A DNA stretch of 64,000 bases, taken from the NCBI GenBank assembly GCA_036250195.1, contig JAVHZZ010000003.1:89603418-89667417 (forward strand), given 5' to 3'. The notes beneath the pieces are model-generated. The model was given only the letters and a program-made list of their open reading frames with translations. It did no database searches and was not told the origin of the DNA. Shown piece by piece: positions 42,116 through 49,757 of the stretch (position 1 is the first letter of the stretch; each line of letters begins with the position of its first letter). The DNA comes from Mixophyes australis. Taxonomy: Eukaryota > Chordata > Amphibia > Anura > Limnodynastidae. A program made the translations under genes and the position numbers.

Positions 42116-44410
42116 ATGGGGATTTTTAATCTCAGTTCACATAATCTATCCCAATCTGAAACAACACTCTTAAATAAGGGGATAAAGTTTGCTCCAACCA
42201 GCAAAATGAACAAATTTGAAGTATATTTAGATCTACATAGGTTCACACGTAAATTATCATTGAAGAAATACTTTGCAAATACGAAATTACCTGAATCACG
42301 AACGCTGGACCAGTATACACACACCAATTTAAAATTACCATCTACTTTTAACCCCAGTTACATGAAGGGTAACCTTATAAGTACCTTTGAGAGATTAGTT
42401 GCAGACGATTTGGAACAGATATATAGTAAAACATGTAGATATCATGACAATTTGACTAGGATAGAAAGAGAGGCATTAATTGGATTACAGAACAACACCA
42501 ATATTATCATCAAGCCTGCTGATAAAGGTGGCGGTTTGGTGATACTAAACATAGAAGATTATAGAACAGAAATGTTAAGAATATTGAATAATAATGAGAC
42601 ATACTCTCGTTTACCTACCGATCCAACACAAGAATATCATGACTTATTAATTTGTCATTTAAAATCAGGATTAGACAATGGTATTCTGACCCAAAAGGAG
42701 TTTAAATATCTAGAGACACTCCATCCGAGGAAGCCGGTAATTTATTATTTACCTAAAGTCCATAAGAGTATTGACAACCCCCCAGGAAGACCAATTGTCT
42801 CAGGGATTGGTTCCCTGACATCTAATCTGTCCCATTACGCAGATTATTTTCTTCAAGACCATGTCAAAACTCAAAGGTCATACATTCAGGACACTACCCA
42901 GGTAATTAACATATTAGATAGCTTAGAATGGAAAGAGGATTTTTGGTTGGTGACCTGTGATGTCACCAACTTATATACTGTGATAGATCACCATCAGGGA
43001 TTAATTAGTTCAAGATTTTATCTTGAGAACGCAGGTATTCTGCCACAAAATCAGATTGAATTTGTTATTGATAGTATGGCATTCATATTACAACATAATT
43101 ACTTGTGGTATGAAGGAACATACTATTTACAGACACGTGGAACAGCAATGGGCACCATGTTTGCCCCGAGTTATGCTAATTTATTTATGAGCAAGTGGGA
43201 GGAAGAATACATCTGGTCCTCCCACAAATTCGGGGCAAGCCTGGTGCTCTGGAGGAGGTATGTAGATGACGTCCTCATAGTCTGGAAAGGAACACCTACA
43301 CAACTGGATGAATTCTTGTTATATATAAATCAAAACCAGAGCAATCTGGTTTTTACACATACTTGTAGCCAGAGTAGAGTGGAGTATCTAGATTTAGAGA
43401 TATATGTAGAAGGGAATTCGTTAAAGACCAAAACTTTCATCAAACCAGTGGATGTGAACGGATACATGCTGGCCACAAGTCACCATCACTATAATTGGTT
43501 AACCAATATTCCACATGGTCAGTTCCGTAGAATCCGTAGAAACTGTACGGATCTTGATGTATATAAAGAACAGAGTACACAGTTGCGAGATAAATTTCTC
43601 GAGAAAAAATATGACCCTGACCTAGTAACAAGAGCTTATGAGTCCAATAGGGATATAGATCGCTCCACCCTGCTTAAATATAAAATTAAACCAGCTAAGA
43701 ACCAGGCAGTATCACAATTTCAAGCACCTGTGTTTATAACCCAATATTCAAGATCGGCTTCACAATTGAAGAAAATTCTCAATAGACACTGGCATGTGTT
43801 GTTGAAGGATGAACAACTGTATACCATCTTACCCCCCAAACCGAAATTGGTGTTCCGTAGAGCACCTAATGTGGCCCTGACAATTACACACAGTTATATA
43901 CCTGGAGAATTAGAATCAAAGAATTGGCTTAGAGACATCACCCAGAAAGGGGGTTTCTATTACTGTGGCATGTGTACAAACTGTAAATGTTTGAGCCTGA
44001 GATCTAATAAGCCTGTTAGTGCCTTTCAGTCAAACCAGACTTTGGAACAATTCAAAGTGAAACAACACCTTACATGTAGCAGTAAAAATGTAGTATACCT
44101 ATTGGAATGTCCATGTAATACCCAATATGTGGGTCGAACCACACGGAAATTAAAAATTTGCATTAGCGAACATATTCGGAACATTAAGAAATTGAATATG
44201 CTGCATAGTGTATCCCAGCATTTTGCAACACACCATGGAGGTAACCCCATTGGTTTGAAGTTTATGGCACTGACCCAAATCAGACCAGATTGGAGGGGGG
44301 GTGATTATATCAAAAAATTGAACAAAGAGGAAATGAAATGGATGTTCAAATTGCGGACCTTGGCCCCTAAGGGGATGAACATAGATTTCGAAATTAACTC
44401 ATTACTGTAA
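42116..44410 (+). CDS. Penelope-like protein: reverse transcriptase and GIY-YIG endonuclease
   Basis: This 764-residue protein copies the element's RNA into DNA at a nick made by its own endonuclease. The N-terminal part has LNKGIKFAPTSKMNKFEV. The RT carries ADKGGGLVILN, LPKVHKSIDNPPGRPIVSGI, DVTNLYT, TAMGTMFAPSYANLFM and the palm box YVDDVLIVW (about residue 384). A Cys-rich knot (CGMCTNCKC) follows at about 622. The GIY-YIG domain starts at VVYLLEC and includes QYVGRTTRKL, then KICISEH. Residue 682 is Cys where an Arg is normally conserved in this nuclease fold. The frame is complete, with a Met start 17 bases after ORF1. It is the best-preserved gene in the window. Activity is doubtful because of residue 682. 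Confidence 0.9.
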   Translation: MGIFNLSSHNLSQSETTLLNKGIKFAPTSKMNKFEVYLDLHRFTRKLSLKKYFANTKLPESRTLDQYTHTNLKLPSTFNPSYMKGNLISTFERLVADDLEQIYSKTCRYHDNLTRIEREALIGLQNNTNIIIKPADKGGGLVILNIEDYRTEMLRILNNNETYSRLPTDPTQEYHDLLICHLKSGLDNGILTQKEFKYLETLHPRKPVIYYLPKVHKSIDNPPGRPIVSGIGSLTSNLSHYADYFLQDHVKTQRSYIQDTTQVINILDSLEWKEDFWLVTCDVTNLYTVIDHHQGLISSRFYLENAGILPQNQIEFVIDSMAFILQHNYLWYEGTYYLQTRGTAMGTMFAPSYANLFMSKWEEEYIWSSHKFGASLVLWRRYVDDVLIVWKGTPTQLDEFLLYINQNQSNLVFTHTCSQSRVEYLDLEIYVEGNSLKTKTFIKPVDVNGYMLATSHHHYNWLTNIPHGQFRRIRRNCTDLDVYKEQSTQLRDKFLEKKYDPDLVTRAYESNRDIDRSTLLKYKIKPAKNQAVSQFQAPVFITQYSRSASQLKKILNRHWHVLLKDEQLYTILPPKPKLVFRRAPNVALTITHSYIPGELESKNWLRDITQKGGFYYCGMCTNCKCLSLRSNKPVSAFQSNQTLEQFKVKQHLTCSSKNVVYLLECPCNTQYVGRTTRKLKICISEHIRNIKKLNMLHSVSQHFATHHGGNPIGLKFMALTQIRPDWRGGDYIKKLNKEEMKWMFKLRTLAPKGMNIDFEINSLL

Positions 44411-45080
44411 GACAGAAAGAGTAGTTGATCTGGTTTTATTTAGATGGAATTCAATATAAGTTTATTTTATTATCACTGTTGTTCATATTATGTTGAAGTA
44501 TGTTAGAGTAATCTGTCAGAGCAACAAAACCTTGTAATAATGGTTGTTGCCACTTTTTAATATATTGTTAAGATATACCAATTATAATTAAATCTATTGA
44601 AATAAGGTATCATGAGAACACATATTGTCTATGAAGACATTAGAAGATACATATTCAGGTGTCGGTCAATTAATATGGATCTGACACCTATATGTGTCTT
44701 AAAGAAACTGACATGCTCATTTAAATTTGTGATTGGTATACTATGTGTGGGTTTTATATGCATATATATGTTTCCATATACATAATTTTATTTTATAAGT
44801 TTTTATATACATAATTTAATTACAACTATAGTTATAGGAGATATTGTCAATACCATAAAATATTGTGTGTATTTCATATTTCATTGCTGATTTTATTGAA
44901 ATGATTTTATTGAATTGTTTTATTTAGATGTTTAACAACTGCTGTAAGACTGTACTGGTAGATGATGGGAACACTCACAGAACAGAGTACACAAGGAGTT
45001 AACTATAGCAATTTAGGATTGGTTTTAATTAACCAACCAAATTGAAACAAATGATATATAAAGCACCTTAACTATGGCAT

Positions 45081-45131
45081 TACTCACTCTTGAAAAAGTT
45101 CCCTAAGGGAACGAAACGCGTAGAGGAGTAC
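45081..45131 (+). ncRNA. Hammerhead-like ribozyme motif, right PLE-1 copy
   Basis: Stem I: 45081-45089 pairs with 45123-45130 (eight Watson-Crick pairs, A86 bulged). Core strand TTGAAAA at 45090-45096 takes the place of CUGANGA. Stem II: GTTCCC (45098-45103) with GGGAAC (45107-45112), loop TAA. GAA at 45113-45115, then a palindromic ACGCGT helix III and a GTA triplet before the expected cleavage point after 45122. Deviations: C3 is T, G8 is A, and there is one extra A at 45097. C3 and G8 pair in known hammerheads, and a T-A pair would be retained here. Hammerheads with very short helix III are known from Penelope-like elements. Whether this one cleaves is unknown. Confidence 0.45.
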
Positions 45132-45724
45132 TAGGAACATCGTGACCAAAACCTCAGTGTAAGTACTGATGTAATTTGTATGTCACAATAAAGTTTTTTG
45201 TATTGATCCATTGCTTTGGTCTTCCTTGGTTGCCGTGCACGCTTTGGAAAGGCACTGTCGGTGGGTGTGATATACAGTGTCCAACGCTGGAGGATTCATT
45301 ACTCCATATGAACTACATTAACCAGCATTACCCACTATTTCTGGAGGGGACACGGAGACCATCAGCAGCGTTCACCATCGGGAGGTTTAATTCCTATCCA
45401 GGAACACAACTTGTCCAAACGGATGATACATCCCCACGGAGTGGAGAAGATTGATTCATTGTGTGACACAACACCGTCTTCTAGACTTTAGTCTATAACG
45501 GTACCATTTATATTCCAGCTCATGCTTTTTTCAACCTTTATTCCACATTCAATCTGAACAATATACTAAATCACCCCAAAGGGGTATTTGCTGTATGTTA
45601 GCAAGTGCATGGGTGTAACCAAGGTCCACCCAGTGCACGTTTTTATTGATATTTGTATATTGATGTGTAATTTGTTTATGTGGAGTTATATGTTCTATTA
45701 CTGAAGCGCTATAGGATTATAATA

Positions 45725-45833
45725 CAGGACTAATATTGGGCTCTTGGGAGAGAGTCTCTCTATGTGCTGCTTGCGATAGGGTGTGTGTGTTTATTTCTGG
45801 ATTTGAGCGCTTGTTCCCAGTATACTCTATATA
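45725..45833 (-). mobile_element. 5' fragment of PLE-1 at the right border
   Basis: Matches 40587-40697 in the same orientation, with about one difference (CTTGCGATAGG against CTTGTGATAGG). It thus represents a short piece of a minus-strand copy attached to the 3' end of the plus-strand copy. The junction shares TAATACA with the left copy, which suggests template switching at microhomology. Confidence 0.85.
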
Positions 45834-45849
45834 CAGTATTCATAACCTG
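45834..45849. repeat. 16-bp target site duplication, right copy
   Basis: CAGTATTCATAACCTG, identical to 35752-35767. Confidence 0.9.
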
Positions 45850-46251
45850 CACTTTCACATCACTGCTTCTCCGTACTCGTGAAAATGCGACATACAATTG
45901 TCCATGACCAAAGACAGGCTCTGGTAAATAAATACCCACACGGTCAAGTGTTTGACCCTGTGACTTGTTAATGGTCATAGCAAATGCCGCCTTCAAAGGG
46001 AACTGCCGCCGTCTTAGCTTAAATGGCAGTCCTGTTTCGGATGGACATAAGTCAATCCGAGGTATCATCACCTTCTCTCCTTCAGCAGAACCAGTCAAAA
46101 CTTCTGCTTGTATCACATTCGTTTTCAGTGCTGTCACTACTAATCGAGTGCCATTGCACAGTCCTCTCTTAACATTCAGATTTCTCAATAGCATAATAAT
46201 GCTTCCAACTTTCAATCTTAATCTGTGCCTTGGCATTCCGGAAGGAGTCAA
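45850..46251 (-). pseudogene. Helitron helicase (PIF1-like) C-terminal fragment
   Basis: The minus strand encodes the end of the Helitron Rep/helicase. VGSIIMLLRNLNVKRGLCNG and TRLVVTAL are the SF1 helicase block before motif V. FAMTINKSQGQTLDRVGIYL and VFGHGQLYVAFSRVRRSSDV are motifs V and VI, closely matching PIF1-type helicases of Helitrons. In active Helitrons this domain unwinds DNA during rolling-circle transposition. The Rep nuclease and most of the helicase are absent. The frame runs out of the Helitron into PLE-1 DNA at 45849, so the last 25 codons of the open frame are not helicase. Confidence 0.85.
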
Positions 46252-46462
46252 AAGTTTGAGCCCTCAACTCGTAAATTTAGCCTTTACTACCCCTCCCACG
46301 GGGGAAAAGGGGGATGATGGAAGTTAACTGACTTCACTATTATAATTTTTTTGTCAAATAATGTCAGTATACCAAATTTCAGGTCAATTGGATGAGTCCT
46401 TTCTGAGAAAATAGTTTTTTCCACACACACTAACACACGCCGCTAGGCTTATATATATTAGA

Positions 46463-47167
46463 TATATATGGATCTCCTCTTTAGACTTTTAATATTGAAT
46501 ATTTGTTTGTTAGTTATTGAAAGTTTGCAAGGGGGATTCAATTGGCCGCTATGTGTTGCTAGACATCACAGCGAAATATTGCTGTGCATATTGCCAGCCA
46601 TTACGGTATGGAATCTCTACTCATTTCACTCCATAGAGGTGTGAAAAAAAGAGCGGCGAGTCCATCCTCAATATCAGCGAAATGTGTCTCTATAGACTGT
46701 TCTGGAGACTCATTGCGCTGAATCGAATCTCCCACCTAAGAGTTTACATTATGCTGTGGAAAGCTGTCAACCCCATCCTTCATCCATTTGCACTACTGCA
46801 TATAATTTTAAGTTGCAGTCATCTACTTGTATTTCTTATTGGCCAAGTGGACTCATGCTGGAAAGAAAAAAATCCTATTGGATTTAATATGTGGCAAACA
46901 ACAGGAGTGGGTGTGTTTGCATTTAATTACATTTTATATGGAAACTGTGACTTTTGACTTAATTAATAATACTGTAAAACAAATTTTCTCTCTTGTGTAT
47001 ATGACACTTTATAATATATGTGAGAATAGAGTAATACAACTTACACATTTATAACTAACACTGTTGAGCCGCATCTCTTCCCTGTCTTTTGCACTTTTGT
47101 ACACCTGATGTAGAAATTATTTTGGGGTTGAGTTGGATGTATCTAGAGATAGGGACAACACATAGGT
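46463..47167. other. Non-coding DNA, nothing firmly recognised
   Basis: Contains GGGGGATTCAATTGGCC at 46541, similar to the MITE end at 15737, but no second end was found. Confidence 0.45.
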
Positions 47168-47172
47168 CTGAG

Positions 47173-47287
47173 GGATAGATTTACTAAGCTGCGGGTTTGA
47201 AAAAGTGGGGATGTTGCCTATAGCAACCAATCAGATTCTAGCTGTCATTTTGTAGAATGTACTAAATAAATGAAAGCTAGAATCTGA
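47173..47287. mobile_element. Left part of a split MITE
   Basis: Left inverted repeat (GATTTACTAAGCTGCGGG, CCTATAGCAACCAATCAG) and centre of the MITE family seen complete at 11133-11301. It stops at AATCTGA (47287), inside the right arm. CTGAG precedes it (47168-47172). The missing right arm matches 61655-61712. Confidence 0.75.
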
Positions 47288-47892
47288 CTAACCAATTCTA
47301 CTATGTGATATATTTTTCCTGGACAGCGTTACATCGATCCAATTTTATCATTAACAAATCCCCTATGACTTCGTCCATCTTTTCATATCAAACATGCTTA
47401 AGTACAGTGCATTCGCAGAGCTTACACTCCTTTTCTTCATTTCTCTGTGGGGTAGAATTCTTAATTTAACATATGAGCTGCCCTTCATCATGCTATTGAG
47501 GAATATGTGGTTGATCACTACTTTTATTGATTTTAAGTAGCATATTTTAAAACTGAATTCTTTTCGTCCATACAGTATTACATATAGGCTATGTTAGCAC
47601 ATGGCCTCATTGAGCCAGACCACATGCTGAGCAGTACCTAAAAGTCTATTCAAGTGTCACAAATAGTCTAGATCTCTCCCCGGGAGTCCTTTGAACTGCC
47701 CCCAGGTGACACTTCTATCTGTTCACACTGGGGTGTGCAAAGCCATCAAACACAATTACATCAGACTCTGCGTCTTTAACTGTTACACTAACTTATCAAT
47801 GGATTCATTTGATATCACCTATTTACACTGCAGTTATGAATTATCCCTTTTAAATAACTGCAAGCTCTCTATGTTCACATCACCTTCCCTTT

Positions 47893-48067
47893 TTAAGAGA
47901 TGGCATGGGGATTGACTGACAGGTCATTGCCCATGCCATCTCCCACAGATCCACCTGGTTCAAATGGAATAGCTGTTAGCTGGGTCTCAATAGGTTCTCT
48001 GGTGAAACAGGTTAAGAAGGGTTTAATTACATCATTTGGCTGGGCCTCCTGATACTTACATAGCTGT
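47893..48067 (-). pseudogene. Gmr1-like frame beyond the chromovirus (pre-RT end)
   Basis: Removing the chromovirus and one GCTGT joins this piece in frame to the gag-protease frame at 53628. It reads LCKYQEAQPNDVIKPFLTCF and TREPIETQLTAIPFEPGG, resembling the segment that precedes RT in this Gypsy group, and ends at a stop at 47893-47895. The RT itself is absent. A perfect 13-bp-arm hairpin (47897-47909 with 47930-47942) lies over the last codons. Confidence 0.6.
47897..47942. repeat. Perfect 13-bp inverted repeat
   Basis: GAGATGGCATGGG and CCCATGCCATCTC separated by 20 bases, at the end of the Gmr1-like reading frame. Confidence 0.85.
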
Positions 48068-48729
48068 TGTCAGGCGCCGTCCGCACGGCCGCCTGACTGC
48101 CTGACCGCGCGTCTGGTTGCTATGCAACCAGACGCATCACTTCCGGATCCCCCCTGCCAGCTGACTCCTCGCTGTATGACGCGCCCCGTTGCTAGGCAAT
48201 GGGACGCTATGTAGGATTCCCGGCGGCAGGTATGACAGCGCTGCAGCGCTGATGCTGATTGGGTCACCACACTATTTAAACCTCTTCCTGCCCTCTAACC
48301 AGTGCCAGAGTATCAGGTCTTCCTGTCTCCAGCGTTTGTGTGTACCAGTTGCTGTATTTGTTCCTGACATTCCTCGTGCTGCTTGTGACCCTTTTGACCC
48401 GGACCGTTTGACCACCCCTATCTGGATTCTGCCTTTGTACTGCGCTCCCTGAAAGTTACCGACCCGGCTTGCCTCACCATTCTCCTGGATTTCCCTTTGT
48501 ACCTCCTCTACCTGAACGTTGCTGAACCGGCCTGTCTGACACCCCCTTGTATCTCGCTGTGGACTCTAGGAAGGACCGCGACCTGCGTGTCCCTGCAGCG
48601 GAGTCCATACTTCCTTGCGGGGGTTCCTGGTGAATACCAGGGGCACGTTAGACTCCACGCCTTCCTCTGAGTTGCGCCAACAACAGCAGGTACCCACTAT
48701 CAGTCATACACCCACTATCAGTCGTGACA
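48068..48729 (+). repeat. Chromovirus 5' LTR
   Basis: Promoter-like order: two palindromes (48111-48133, 48185-48203), an inverted CCAAT box (GATTGGGT near 48258) and a TATA-like TATTTAAA (48273). Ends TATCAGTCGTGACA. The following GTATACTCTGG would be the primer-binding region, but I could not match it to a tRNA. Confidence 0.95.
48111..48203. promoter_or_regulatory. Paired RFX-like palindromes in the LTR
   Basis: GTCTGGTTGC-TAT-GCAACCAGAC (48111-48133) has perfect 10-bp arms. CCCGTTGC-TAG-GCAATGGG (48185-48203) has 8-bp arms with one mismatch, which is absent in the 3' LTR (53081-53099, perfect). Both contain GTTGC-NNN-GCAAC, close to the X-box recognised by RFX proteins. The TSS-proximal placement suggests an LTR enhancer; this is inferred. 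Confidence 0.45.
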
Positions 48730-48742
48730 GTATACTCTGGCC

Positions 48743-49683
48743 ATGACAACGGAGGGGTCTGGTGAACCGTCTGCTCGTGACCTACTCCTGCATTTGGCTC
48801 AACGAGTGGAGCAACAAGAAGCAGCCCAAGCGCATCTTCTACAATGTGTCTAAGGGATTGCTACCCGCTTCGATACATTCCAGAATGCTGCACCCGCTAC
48901 ACCAGCCATAACCTCTGCGGCATCCACAGCATCCAGTGTGGTTACGGTCTCTACAGCGGCCTTCGGTGTACGCATCCCGACACCCGAAAAGTTTGACGGT
49001 GATCCCAAGAAGTGCAGGGGCTTTCTGAACCAATGTGCCATTCAATTTGAGTGCAACCCAGGGGCCTTTTCTTCAGAACGCACCAAAGTAGCCTTTCTCA
49101 TCTCCCTCCTCAGTGGTCAAGCCCTTGCCTGGGCCTCACCTTTATGGGAACAAGGGGGTCCACTTCTTAATAACTCCAACTCTTTCATTGAAGCTTTCAG
49201 GAAAGTCTTCGATGATCCCGGAAGAGTCGCTTCTGCAGCTACTAGCTTGTTAAACCTCCGCCAAGGTGACCTGTCCATGGGGCAATACGCAGTTCAATTT
49301 CGAACCCTGGCTTCCGAGTTAAAATGGAATAACGAAGCACTGGTGGCAACCTTTTGGCAAGGTCTGGTGGACCGGATTAAGGATGAGCTAATTTCCAGAG
49401 AACTCCCGGCCGAGTTAGATTCTCTCATCTCCATGTGCATCAAGGTGGATTTGCGCTACCAAGAGCGCACGCAGGAACGCTCTCCTGGCAAACGGTTCAT
49501 ACCACGGCTAGCACCCCAGTTCCAAAATCCCATCCTGCCAGTGGACGAACCAATGCAAGTAGGACTAAATTATCCCTTGAAGAGAGGGAGAGACGCTTCA
49601 AACAACTCCTGTGTCTGTATTGTGGAGATCCGGGACACCTGCTAAGAGTTTGTCCTAAGAAACCGGGAAACTCTTCCTCCTAA
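48743..49683 (+). pseudogene. Chromovirus gag
   Basis: Gag forms the particle and binds RNA. It starts MTTEGSGEPSARDLLLHLAQ soon after the LTR. A TAA interrupts codon 37 (48851-48853). The main body (48938-49645) has IPTPEKFDGDPKKCRGFLNQ, a retrotransposon-gag (capsid) signature of the sushi type, and FRTLASELKWN. Near 49570 the frame shifts, and the CCHC knuckle [15 protein letters not shown] is read in the next frame, ending at 49683. It therefore has one nonsense and one frameshift relative to a working gag. Capsid genes of this lineage gave rise to several domesticated vertebrate genes, but nothing suggests domestication here. Confidence 0.85.
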
Positions 49684-49757
49684 ACGGTGGCGGGGAGGCC
49701 ATTTTAGGAGAATCCACAGTTGCTCCCTATTCTAAAGAAAATTCCCCAGAATTTCAG

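Larger units (their letters stand above)
40991..45724 (+). mobile_element. PLE-1 right copy (Penelope-like element)
   Basis: Plus-strand arm of the inverted pair, complementary to 35768-40586. It contains the uninterrupted ORF2, the hammerhead-like motif at 45081-45131 and a 3' region ending CGCTATAGGATTATAATACA. The end is joined, through a shared TAATACA, to a 109-bp fragment of the element's other 5' end. The copy and its mirror image entered the Helitron as one unit. Confidence 0.9.
35439..46462 (-). mobile_element. Helitron carrying a Penelope-like double insertion
   Basis: The right end on the minus strand begins TCTAATATATATAAGCC and the left end carries a GCATGA/TCATGC hairpin followed by GGGTTAACTT. 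Both ends match the short Helitron at 10516-10915. A helicase fragment on the minus strand (45850-46251) is of Helitron type. The Helitron itself is reduced to about 970 bp. The rest is the PLE-1 pair inserted at 35752-45849 with a 16-bp target duplication. Confidence 0.8.

Noticed and set aside
45760..45849. C-terminal 25-30 codons of the helicase open frame
   Set aside because: This part lies in the PLE-1 fragment and the target duplication; the frame is open by chance across the junction.
48070..48452. Identical short open frames in both chromovirus LTRs (also 52966-53348)
   Set aside because: Duplicated only because the LTRs are duplicated; no start context or domain suggests a protein.
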